Both the position numbers and the translations under genes were made by a program. The notes under the pieces were generated by a model, which was not told where the DNA came from, did not search any database, and was given only the letters and a program-made list of their open reading frames with translations. Source: CAVUAF01 sp964460655 (GTDB lineage Bacteria > Acidobacteriota > Terriglobia > Terriglobales > Acidobacteriaceae). Taken from it: a stretch of DNA of 29,751 nt. The stretch is from contig CAYWSH010000028.1 of NCBI GenBank assembly GCA_964460655.1, positions 1 to 29,751 on the forward strand. The letters are read 5' to 3'. Position 1 is the first letter of the stretch. The number at the start of each line of letters is the position of its first letter. Positions 14,030 to 22,400 of this stretch are shown piece after piece.

Positions 14030-15280
14030 GTGAACAAGAACTTTTTGAACGCGGTGATGAAGGTAGCGATGTGCGGTGCACTGGGCGCGATCACCTTCGC
14101 GCAAGTACCACCGCCGGCAGCGCCCGGACAGCCGACACCGCCCGCTCCGGCGACGACGCCGCGGGCCGCGCAGGCGCCCACAACCACGCCAGCACCGGTT
14201 CCGGTTCCCGCACCGCGCGCGCGTGCCACCGCCAAAGCCAGCACGATGACGTACGTGATGGGCAGCGGCTCGTACCTCGGCATCGATTCCAGCGACGTCA
14301 CCAGCGACCGCGCGAAGGAGCTGAAGCTCAGCTCCGAGACCGGCGTCGAAGTCACCATGGTCGACCAGGATTCGCCCGCCGGTAAGGCCGGCATCAAGGA
14401 ACACGACGTCATCCTCAGCTTCAACGGCCAGAAAGTGGACGGCGTGGAGCAACTGCGCCGCATGATCCATGAAGTACCGCCGGGCCGCACGGTGCCGGTC
14501 GTGCTGAGCCGCGAAGGCAAGCAGCAGACCGTGCAGGCAACGCTCGGCGATCGCAAGGACCTGAGCAAGAGCTGGGTGATGGCTGCGCCGGGTAAGCGCA
14601 TCGTCATCCCGCCCATCCCGCCCATCGACATCGAGATGCCGGACATGCGGTCGTTCGGGTATTCGGTGCTTGTGACGCCGCGCATCGGCGCCTCGCTAGA
14701 GAAGCTGACGTCGCAGCTCGGTGAATACTTCGGCGCGCCGAACAGCCAGGGCCTGCTGGTCACGTCCGTCGAGAAGGGTGGCGCAGCCGATACCGCCGGA
14801 CTGAAGGCCGGTGACGTCATCACCAAAGTGCAGAATGACCGCGTCTCCGACCTGACCGACTGGCGCAGCGCCATCCGCGGGAAGACCGGCAGCGTGCCGC
14901 TGACTATCCTGCGCGACAAGCGCGAGCAGACGATCAACGTGAAGCTACCGGAACAGCGCGGCGGGGTGTGGGACGGGACCACCATCCGCTTCGACGGCTT
15001 CGACGACATGGCTGACTTGCGGACGGGCCAGCTCGAAGCGCAGCGCGCGATGCAGGCCGCCAGCCGCGAGATCGAGCGTGCGATGCGCGAAGCGCAGCGG
15101 ACGTTCGAGAACGACATGCGCACCAAGCAGCGCGAGTACGAAGGCGCACAACGCGAAGCGCAGCGTGCCATCGAGCGGGCCCAGCGCGCACACCAGCAGG
15201 CGATGGAAAGGACACAGCGCGACATCCAGCGTGAGCTCGAGCGCCAACAGCGCGAACAAGCCAAACCGCCGATCGAATAA
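14030..15280 (+). CDS. Secreted protein with two PDZ domains and a charged coiled-coil tail
   Basis: GTG 14030 is preceded by GGGAGGAAG. The N-terminus is a signal peptide (NKNFLNAVMKVAMCGALGAITFA-Q), followed by a Pro/Ala/Thr-rich linker to about residue 70. PDZ domain 1 spans about residues 80-170 (SYLGIDSSDV...DSPAGKAGIKEHDVILSFNGQKV). PDZ domain 2 spans about 215-305 (FGYSVLVTPRIGASLEKL...GGAADTAGLKAGDVITKVQNDRV). The last roughly 85 residues are a highly charged Arg/Gln/Glu helix with repeated EAQRAxxxAxREIERAMREAQ units, likely a coiled coil. There is no trypsin-like domain, so it is a binding or scaffold protein and not a DegP protease. It is the last gene of the ECF operon. Confidence 0.88.
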   Translation: MNKNFLNAVMKVAMCGALGAITFAQVPPPAAPGQPTPPAPATTPRAAQAPTTTPAPVPVPAPRARATAKASTMTYVMGSGSYLGIDSSDVTSDRAKELKLSSETGVEVTMVDQDSPAGKAGIKEHDVILSFNGQKVDGVEQLRRMIHEVPPGRTVPVVLSREGKQQTVQATLGDRKDLSKSWVMAAPGKRIVIPPIPPIDIEMPDMRSFGYSVLVTPRIGASLEKLTSQLGEYFGAPNSQGLLVTSVEKGGAADTAGLKAGDVITKVQNDRVSDLTDWRSAIRGKTGSVPLTILRDKREQTINVKLPEQRGGVWDGTTIRFDGFDDMADLRTGQLEAQRAMQAASREIERAMREAQRTFENDMRTKQREYEGAQREAQRAIERAQRAHQQAMERTQRDIQRELERQQREQAKPPIE

Positions 15281-15302
15281 CAACGGACAAGCGAACCGAG
15301 CA

Positions 15303-15344
15303 AAACGGCAAGAGTGAGGCTTCACTCTTGCCGTTTGGCTTTTA
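15303..15344. terminator. Bidirectional rho-independent terminator
   Basis: A perfect 15-bp stem (15303-15317 with 15322-15336) closes a 4-nt GGCT loop. GGCTTTT follows on the + strand and GTTTTGC on the minus strand. It separates the convergent PDZ gene and iolC and should stop both transcripts. Confidence 0.9.
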
Positions 15345-15346
15345 AT

Positions 15347-16324
15347 CTACGCGCGACGCCGCTTGGTCTTGGCCCGTGCTCTTTTTTTCGTTTGACTGTG
15401 TCGCAGTTCAGCAGTCAGCTGCGATAGCGTCGGCATCACGTCCGCGCAGCTCACCTTGCTCACCACGATCGCCGCCGCTGCATTCCCAAAGGCCAGAGCC
15501 TGCGGCAGATCCATGCCTCGATACAGGGCATAGAGGAAGCCAGCCGCGAAGGCATCACCACCACCGACGGCGCACACGAGCTTCTTGGTCCGCGACGCCG
15601 CGATGGAATGCTCGCTTTTAGTATGCGCTGCGACACCGCGCGCCCCGAGTTTCTGCACCAGTACGGTTGGGCCGGCAGCAAGGACTTCGGCGATCTGCGC
15701 TTCACCACTTGTGCTCTCCGTCAGCAGCGCCAGCTCCTCCTCATTCGCCAGCAGGACATCGGCAAACGGCAGTGCCTCCCGCGCGGCACGCCCGGCATCG
15801 CCCGGCGACTTCCACGACGAGGCACGATAGTCGGCATCGAGCACCGTGCGTACGCCGGCGCTCCGTGCCTCCTGCAGTGCGGCGAGTGCCGCACTGCGCG
15901 AAGGCTCGTTGGCCAGGTTCGTACCATTCGTCACGAACATCTTTCCCTTGCGAATGCGATCTAGAGCTTGCGGCGGCAGGGTAATGAAAGCGTCCGCCGG
16001 AGACGCGCGATAGAAGACCTGCCGAAAATGCTCGGGCGGCCAGACCTCCGTGAGGCAGAGCGACGTGTTGTGTCCGGCCACGCGGGTGACGAACGTCGTA
16101 TCGACCTTCTCGCGGCGGAGGAAATCCAGGAGGTAATCGGCGAGCAGGTCGTCACCAACGGCGCTGATGATCCCGGCCTTCAGACCGAGGCGCGCGAGGC
16201 CCACCGCCGTGTTGGCGCTCGAGCCGCCCAGATGGCGCGAAAAGCGCTCAACCTCAGGAAGAGCGCGGTTGTGGTCGAGAGCGTAGAGGTCGTAGCCGAT
16301 GCGGCCGAGGATCCAGACGTCCAT
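15347..16324 (-). CDS. iolC: PfkB-family sugar kinase, probably 5-dehydro-2-deoxygluconokinase
   Basis: The ribokinase-fold protein of about 325 residues has the first PfkB signature region HLGGSSANTAVGLARLGLKAGIISAVGDD. The second signature, AVGGGDAFAAGFLYALYRG, contains the catalytic Asp; Gly replaces the usual Ala of GAGDAFA. LADYLLDFLRREKVDT and LDADYRASSW match the IolC type, which phosphorylates 2-deoxy-5-keto-gluconate in inositol breakdown. The assignment rests partly on the iolG-iolE neighbours. ATG 16324 has GAGG 6 nt upstream; ATG 16327 is possible but closer. The C-terminal tail is very basic (KKRARAKTKRRRA). It is the last gene of the cluster. Confidence 0.85.
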   Translation of the reverse strand: MDVWILGRIGYDLYALDHNRALPEVERFSRHLGGSSANTAVGLARLGLKAGIISAVGDDLLADYLLDFLRREKVDTTFVTRVAGHNTSLCLTEVWPPEHFRQVFYRASPADAFITLPPQALDRIRKGKMFVTNGTNLANEPSRSAALAALQEARSAGVRTVLDADYRASSWKSPGDAGRAAREALPFADVLLANEEELALLTESTSGEAQIAEVLAAGPTVLVQKLGARGVAAHTKSEHSIAASRTKKLVCAVGGGDAFAAGFLYALYRGMDLPQALAFGNAAAAIVVSKVSCADVMPTLSQLTAELRHSQTKKRARAKTKRRRA

Positions 16325-16327
16325 CAT

Positions 16328-17326
16328 TCACCTCGGCGCGACGGCGTGCGCCGCAGGCTCTGCGAGCAGAGCGAGTGCCTGCGCGAGCGACGCGCCTTCG
16401 TGTACTAGCGCGGTGAGCGCGGAACACATCGGCAGTGGATCGGCGGTGCCAGGATAGAGCAAGTTGCGCCCGATGATGGCGCCGCGCACGCGCGTGCCGG
16501 CTGCGAGGCCGTCGGCAAAATCACGTAGCGTTTCTTGTGGCGTCTCGCGCGCCGGTCCCCCGAGCAGGAGCAGCGGCAGCGTAGTCGCGCGGCAAACCGG
16601 GGCGAGCTCCGGTGAGTAAGCGACCTTCAGCCACACCTGCGCGGATGATTCGCCCAGCCCGGCAGCAATACCGACCAGCTTCACCATGCTCGCTGCATCT
16701 TTCAGCGTCTCGTAACCGCCACCGTCTTTCTTGCGCACGGCCAACGGCTCAACGAATGCGGGCAAGTTCACACGGCTCAACGCAGTCACGGCTTCAGCGC
16801 ACGTCGTCATGGTGCGGCCGGAGGCAGGATCCTGCGGATCGAGGCGGAACAGCATTTTCCCGCCGTCGAGCTGCAATGCGGCCAGGCGCGCGGCGGTGAA
16901 TCCGGTGAACGTGTCTTCCATCTCGAAGGCGGCGCCCGCGAGCCCACCGCGGTTCATGCTGCCGATGAGGACGCGCTCATCCAGAAAGCTCTTGCCGGTG
17001 CGCGCGCGCTCGAGATGCGAGAGCAGCAGCAGGTCGTCCATCACGTCAGTGGAGGCGAGCACGCCATCGAGCCGCGGATCGGCGAGGACGCGCAGCGCGC
17101 GCCCGAGGAACTGCCAGCGGTCGCCCATGGCGAGCTTGTCGCCGCGGATCTCGGTGACGCCGCGCGCCGGATGATCGATCGCCACGAGCACGAGCTTGCC
17201 CTGGGGCGCGATCTGCTTGCGCCGTCGACGCGCCTTCGCTTCCGCCGCGATGACGTGCGGCTGCTGGATGCGCAGCTCGGTCAGTTCATCGAGCAACGTT
17301 GCCGGTATCTGGGGTTGCCAGGTCAT
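16328..17326 (-). CDS. Class I aldolase-like TIM-barrel protein of the inositol cluster (Cgl0159-like)
   Basis: The 332-residue protein has a likely beta-1 strand LVLVAIDHPARG, as in DhnA/FbaB-like class I aldolases. Lys234 in QVWLKVAYSPE is at the place where such enzymes form a Schiff base. LGGPARETPQETLRDFADGLAAG and GAIIGRNLLYP resemble the phosphate-binding end of the barrel. Proteins of this kind stand beside iolC in actinobacterial inositol clusters (Cgl0159 in Corynebacterium), so it may cleave the phosphorylated deoxyketogluconate in place of IolJ. That role is inference. The start is ATG 17326: it overlaps the TGA of iolE (ATGA). The frame is open much further upstream, but that part only mirrors iolE out of frame. 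Confidence 0.75.
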   Translation of the reverse strand: MTWQPQIPATLLDELTELRIQQPHVIAAEAKARRRRKQIAPQGKLVLVAIDHPARGVTEIRGDKLAMGDRWQFLGRALRVLADPRLDGVLASTDVMDDLLLLSHLERARTGKSFLDERVLIGSMNRGGLAGAAFEMEDTFTGFTAARLAALQLDGGKMLFRLDPQDPASGRTMTTCAEAVTALSRVNLPAFVEPLAVRKKDGGGYETLKDAASMVKLVGIAAGLGESSAQVWLKVAYSPELAPVCRATTLPLLLLGGPARETPQETLRDFADGLAAGTRVRGAIIGRNLLYPGTADPLPMCSALTALVHEGASLAQALALLAEPAAHAVAPR

Positions 17327-18240
17327 AGTCCAAAGCCGTGCAAATACTCGCGTGCCGCTCGCGCATTCGGCAGCGGCGCGTCGGCGCCGGTCCCGCCGGG
17401 GAGTACGTCCTGTTCGACGACCGCCCAGCCGCGATAATCCTTGAGCACGGCAAACACGCGACGGAAATCTACCGCGCCCTGCCCGAGCGGAGCAAAAATA
17501 CCGTGCCTCACGCCGGCGTGGAAGTCCAGCTTGCGAACACGTGCTTCGCCGAGGCGAGCCGCGTTCACGTCCTTCAAGTGTAACCACGCGATGCGCTTTG
17601 CGTGCACCTCGGCGAACACGGCGGGATCGCCGCCGCCATAAGCGTAGTGGCCGGTATCGAGACAGAGATTCAGTACGCTCGCGGGAATCTCCGCCAGCAG
17701 ACGATCGATCTCTTCCGGCGTCTCTACGTGCGTGCCGACGTGGTGATGAAATGCGATGCCGAGACCGAACTGCCGCACCAGGCCAGCGACCGCGTGCACG
17801 GCTTCGGCCGCGCGTTTCCACTCGTCATCATTCCAGGCAAGGCGGTTCGCTTCGTCGCGCCGGCCGGCGACGGCGAGCCGCGCGCCACCGATCTCGTCAC
17901 ACAAGATCAGCATGGTCGCGCCCGCAGCGGAGATCAACTCGGCAGTCTGCCGCACCGTCGCGAGAACACGCTTTACGGCGGCACGGTCCGCGAGCGGGAC
18001 CGCGATGAATGCCGAACACATCTCCAAGCCGCGCTTGGCCAGCTCCGCGCGCAAACGCTGCGGACCCGATGGATAGAACCCGTAGGGGCCGAGTTCGGTG
18101 CCGGTGAAGCCGGCCTGCGCGATCTCATCCAGCACGCGCGTCCACGGATAATCGCGCGGCAGCTCGCAATCCTCCATGATGCCCCAGCTGACGGGCGCAC
18201 TCGCGAGTCGGATCGCCGGACCTGGTTGCGCAGTCGCCAA
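17323..18240 (-). CDS. iolE: Probable myo-inosose-2 dehydratase IolE (xylose-isomerase-like TIM barrel)
   Basis: The sequence IRLASAPVSWGIMEDCELPRDYPWTRVLDEIAQAGFTGTELGPYGFYP is the typical IolE opening. GIAFHHHVGTHVETPEEIDRLL, LCLDTGHYAYGGGDP and IAWLHLKDV follow, the strands carrying metal and substrate ligands. The length from the start chosen here is 305 residues. I prefer TTG 18240, which follows a strong GGGGAGGGGG by a few nt. The in-frame ATG 18318 would add 26 residues encoded by a palindromic intergenic element. The 3' end overlaps the aldolase-like gene by 4 nt. Confidence 0.87.
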   Translation of the reverse strand: MATAQPGPAIRLASAPVSWGIMEDCELPRDYPWTRVLDEIAQAGFTGTELGPYGFYPSGPQRLRAELAKRGLEMCSAFIAVPLADRAAVKRVLATVRQTAELISAAGATMLILCDEIGGARLAVAGRRDEANRLAWNDDEWKRAAEAVHAVAGLVRQFGLGIAFHHHVGTHVETPEEIDRLLAEIPASVLNLCLDTGHYAYGGGDPAVFAEVHAKRIAWLHLKDVNAARLGEARVRKLDFHAGVRHGIFAPLGQGAVDFRRVFAVLKDYRGWAVVEQDVLPGGTGADAPLPNARAAREYLHGFGL

Positions 18241-18266
18241 AACCGTTTCCCCCTCCCCAAGAAGAA

Positions 18267-18318
18267 ATGGAGCCCGCTCGCCCTCGAGCGGGCCCGGCCG
18301 AGGGCGGCCGGGCTCCAT
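18267..18318. repeat. Compound palindromic element between iolG and iolE
   Basis: An outer pair ATGGAGCC (18267-18274) and GGCTCCAT (18311-18318) encloses two hairpins. These are GCCCGCTCG with CGAGCGGGC (18272-18280 and 18285-18293) and CCCGGCC with GGCCGGG (18293-18299 and 18306-18312). The outer and first inner stems share 3 bases, so the RNA can switch between folds. It sits in the iol transcript just before the ribosome site of iolE. Confidence 0.75.
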
Positions 18319-18332
18319 AGTCTACGTAAGAC

Positions 18333-19367
18333 TTACGCGCGCGTACCTTGCGCGCTGTTCATCTCGCTGAGCGACACGGGCCGATGCTCCTTCACGCTGC
18401 GCTGCGCCGCCAGCGAGATCGCTACCGCTTCGCGGCCATCGCGGCCGGTTACGCGCGGCTCGCGGCCGACGTGCAGCGTCGCGATGAAGTCGCGCATCTC
18501 CAGCAGGTACGCGTCGGCAAAACGATCGAGCCAGTGCGTGATCGCGTCGTACTTCACGCCGTTCTTGGTGAGCAGCGTGGTGGCGCGATGATAGAGGTTC
18601 CCGATCATCAGCGTGCCCTTGCTGCCGATCACTTCCGTGCGAATGTCGTAGCCATACTGAGCGGCACGGAATGATTCCACGTTGCCGACCGCGCCTTTCG
18701 CGAAGCGCAGATTCACGACGCCCGCTTCCAGGTCACCATAGGGCGCGACTTCGGGCATGCGACCGCTGCCGAAAGCCTGCACCTCGGCCACTTCGTCGCG
18801 CATGAGCCAGCGCGCCAGGTCGAAATCGTGGATGCTGGAATCGAGGAAGAGCATGGCGTTGCTCTGCTGGAAGTAGGCGGGCGGCGGCAACTCCTGGTCG
18901 CGTCCGATGGATTTGAAGATGATGGGATCGCCGATCTCACCGGCTTCGATGCGCTGCATGGCGTCGGCGTACGCGGGATCGTAGCGCCGCATGTGGCCCA
19001 TCTGCAGGCGCACGCCGGCTTTTGCGACGGCGGCGAGCGCTGCGTCGGCATCCTGCAACGTCGTGCCCAACGGCTTTTCGCAGAAGATGGCTTTGCCCGC
19101 CACCGCAACGATACGCACGTGCTCGGCGTGCAAGCCGCCGGGAGAGACGATGACGACCGCGTCTACATCTTTGTGCGCGGCCATTTCTTCCAGCGTTGCG
19201 CTGTGCTGTACACCCAGTTCGGCCGCGACGGCCGCTGCGCGCTTCGCATCGGCATCGCTGACAGCGACGAGTGCTGCGCCGGGAACGTTCTTTGCCACGT
19301 TCTCGGCGTGGCGTTTCCCCATCACGCCCACGCCGACGACACCGATATTCAGCCTCGCCTTTGCCAT
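18333..19367 (-). CDS. iolG: Gfo/Idh/MocA oxidoreductase, probable inositol 2-dehydrogenase
   Basis: The N-terminal Rossmann fold is NIGVVGVGVMGKRHAENVAKN. EKPLGTTLQDAD holds the conserved catalytic Lys. GHMRRYDPAYADAMQRI and LDSSIHDFDLARWL carry the Asp and His expected in inositol dehydrogenases. Length is 344, normal for the family, which oxidises myo-inositol to 2-keto-myo-inositol with NAD. The function is inferred from these motifs plus iolE and iolC downstream; other sugar substrates are possible. GGAG lies 5 nt before ATG 19367. A terminator-like hairpin separates it from the TonB receptor gene upstream. Confidence 0.85.
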   Translation of the reverse strand: MAKARLNIGVVGVGVMGKRHAENVAKNVPGAALVAVSDADAKRAAAVAAELGVQHSATLEEMAAHKDVDAVVIVSPGGLHAEHVRIVAVAGKAIFCEKPLGTTLQDADAALAAVAKAGVRLQMGHMRRYDPAYADAMQRIEAGEIGDPIIFKSIGRDQELPPPAYFQQSNAMLFLDSSIHDFDLARWLMRDEVAEVQAFGSGRMPEVAPYGDLEAGVVNLRFAKGAVGNVESFRAAQYGYDIRTEVIGSKGTLMIGNLYHRATTLLTKNGVKYDAITHWLDRFADAYLLEMRDFIATLHVGREPRVTGRDGREAVAISLAAQRSVKEHRPVSLSEMNSAQGTRA

Positions 19368-19373
19368 CTTCGC

Positions 19374-19408
19374 TCCATGATAAAGCGAGCCCGCCGCTGC
19401 GGGCTCGC
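19374..19408 (-). terminator. Terminator-like hairpin after the TonB receptor gene
   Basis: A perfect 10-bp GC-rich stem (19399-19408 with 19385-19394) with a 4-nt loop is followed on the minus strand by TTTATC. The U-tract is short, so some read-through into iolG is likely. TATCAT just after it (19383-19378) could serve as a -10 for the iol operon. Confidence 0.7.
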
Positions 19409-19436
19409 CAGTACTACGGTCCCGGGTTGCGCCGCC

Positions 19437-22400
19437 TTAGAAGGCGAAGCGCAACGAGAGCTGCATGGTCCGTGGATCGCCTTGCAACGCGGTTATGCGC
19501 CCGAAGGTCGCACTGCCCGTACTGTTGGCAAAATTGCCGCAGATCTGCGTCGCCGCCGTAGCCGAAGCCGGGAATGAGGCGTTGCAGTTGTTGCTGGGCA
19601 GGCCGAAGTATGGATGGTTCGCGATGTTGAACGCCTCCCAACGGAACTCCAGTGAGCGGCCCTCGCCGAAGTAGCGGAAGGTGCGCGCCACCGCGAAGTC
19701 CACGTTCGCCAGGCCCGGCCCGTACATGCTGTTGCGCGGGCAGTTGCCGAGCCGCGCCACGTTGTTCGCCGCGTTCGTTGCGCTCGGCGCTGCCGGCACC
19801 GCGAACAGCGACGGATCGAAGAAATACGGCCCGGCGCCGCCCAGGTCTTGCACGCTGCTCGAAACGGTGGCTCCGTTCGGGCAGTCGGCCAGCGCCGTGG
19901 CGCCGAATCCGCCCAGCTGGAACGCGCTGCTGTTGTTGCCGGCAAAGAGGGTGAACGGGCGTCCCGTATGGAACGACGAGATGCTGCTCACTCGCCATCC
20001 GCCCACGACTTCCGCCAGCGGCCCTTCCTGCACCCACGAGCGACCTTTGCCGAAGGGCAGCTCGTAGACGTAGCTGAAGATGAAGCGTTGCCGGATGTCG
20101 AAGTCACTGTTGCCGCGCTGCTGATTGAGGTCATGCGCGTTCTGCAGGAAGCTGTTGGAGCCGCCGCCGAACAAGTGCTCCATCGCCTGGTCGATCGAAT
20201 GTGACCAGGTGTAGGACGCCGTGAACGACAGTCCGTGGCTCAACCGCTTCTGCATACTGGCCTCGAGACCGTGATACGTCGAGTTGCCCACGTTGTCGCG
20301 GTACTCGATCGGCCCCAGGTTGGTGTACGCGATGTACGGCGCCAGCGGCGCGAAACCGGCAACACCCGCACCGGGTGCACCCAGGCTTGGGCAGTTCGGC
20401 GACGCAGTACCACTCGCCACGCACACGCGCCCCGTGGAATCGAAGTACGGCTGGTTGAGGTTGCGCAGGATCGAGAGGTGCGTACCCTTCGTGCCCACGT
20501 ATTCCAGTGTCGCCACGATCTGCCCGGGAAGCTGCCGCTCGATGCCGGCATTCCACTGGTCCACTTCCGGCTGCACCACATTCGGATTCACCGCGCGCAG
20601 GCGGATGAGTTGCAGGAAGTTCGCCGGCTGGTTCGCCGGATCCACCGACAGGTTGAAGCCAGCCACGCCCGCCGGGTTGTTGTGCCCCAACCGCATGTTG
20701 TTCACCGTGCAGTTGTTGGCACTGACCGTGCATCCGGCAACACCCACGGCCGCCGCCACCGACTTGTCGATGAGCCACGGCGGGTTGAGGAACATCTGGT
20801 CTTCCGACCCGGCGCGTTCGAACAGCATGTAGAACCGGCCGTAACCGGTGCGGAACACCGTGTTCGGCGTGATCTGGTAGGCCACGCCGATGCGTGGTGC
20901 AAAGTTGTTCTTGTCCGGCTTCACCAGGCCGCGATCTCCCGACGTTGCCCCGCAGTATGTTCCGCTGCTGGCGCAGATGAGCGAACCAACAGCGTTCACT
21001 GCCGCCGGATTCGGGCTGGCGAGGTTCGTCATGCGGTCAGCCGCGCTGTATGGCCAGGTGGCGTAGTCGTAGCGCAGGCCGTAGTTGAGGGTCAGCTTCG
21101 GCGTGAGCTTCCAATCGTCCTGGAAATACTCGGAGAGCATCCATAGGCGCGCATCGGTGCGGCTGGGTGTCGCCACTTCGGCCGACTGCGGATAGCCCAG
21201 CAGGAAGTCGGCGAAGCCGACGTTGGTGCGGTTGCCGTCGAAGGTCAGGCGGCCGCGCGTTGCCGGCACGTCAAGGTAGATGTTGCGCATCGGTGCGCGC
21301 AGGTCCGCGCCGACGCGGATATTGTGCTTGCCGAGCGTCCAGTTGAGCGTGTCGACCCACTGGAACTGGTTCGTATATTGGAACTTCGGCAGGAAGTCAG
21401 GCGAACCCCAGTTGTCCACGCCGCTCAAGCTCTGCGTCGTGTTGCTCTGCGTATTGCCGCGCGAGCTGATGGCGATGCGGGGAATGCCGCCGGAGAACAA
21501 TGGATTGTCAGGCGCGTTCGGCACGTAGTCCGACGTCTTGTTCAAGCCGAACGGCTCCTGCGCGCCGAACGACCAGTCGCGTCCCCAGCCGATGCGGAAC
21601 TCATTCACCACGCGCGGCGTGAAGATGTGGTTCCAGCCGATCGACGTGCTGATGGCGTTCATCCGCAGGTTGCCGGCGGCCGAGGTGCTCGTGCCGTCGA
21701 GGATGCCGCCGAACGTGCCCGGCACGAACCGCAGGCGGTGCTGGTTGGTGTACCGGACAAACAAGTTGTTGCTGGCATTGAGCGCGTAGTCGACTTTACC
21801 CGTGTAGTTGTTGGCGTCGTCCACCAAGTTGCGGACGTTGGCAAAATCGTTCAGGTTCTTAACACCCGCGCCGGGAATGTTGTTCGCGCCCGGGACCAGG
21901 CCGAGGATCTTGACCGCCGAAGCATCGAGGCAGCGCGCCGGGATCATGTTGTCGCGCGGCATGCCGGTGGTAGCTACCGTGAAGGTGGCACCCGCACCGA
22001 TGCAGTCGCCCACCTTATCCACCAGGGTGGCATAGCCCAGCGGATTGGCGGTGGTCGCTGCGATCCCATTCGCGGTCGCCGCTTGCAGCGAGAAATCGCC
22101 GACGCGTTCGTTCGCCAGCGGCACGTTCGCCAGGTACGTGCGCCCCTTGCGGATGCGCGTGCCTTCGTAGTTGAAGAAGAAGAACGCCTTGTTCTTGATG
22201 ATCGGCCCGCCGATGGCGCCACCGAACTGGTTCTGGTTGAACGCCGGCTTCTTGTTCAGCAAGCTGCCGACCGGCTGTTGCGACGCCGTGCGCGCGTTGA
22301 AGAAGTCGCGCGCGTCAAACACCTTGTTGCGCAGGTATTCGAACGCGGTGCCGTGGAAATTGTTCGTGCCGCCCTTCGTCGTCACGCTGACGAGCGACCC

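Noticed and set aside
16328..17821. A 497-residue version of the aldolase-like protein.
   Set aside because: The extra N-terminal part is Arg-rich and is iolE read out of frame. The family-like sequence begins at ATG 17326, overlapping the iolE stop.
18325..18337. Short palindrome CGTAAG-A-CTTACG at the iolG stop.
   Set aside because: A one-base loop cannot form an RNA hairpin and no protein-binding context is evident; it may be chance.
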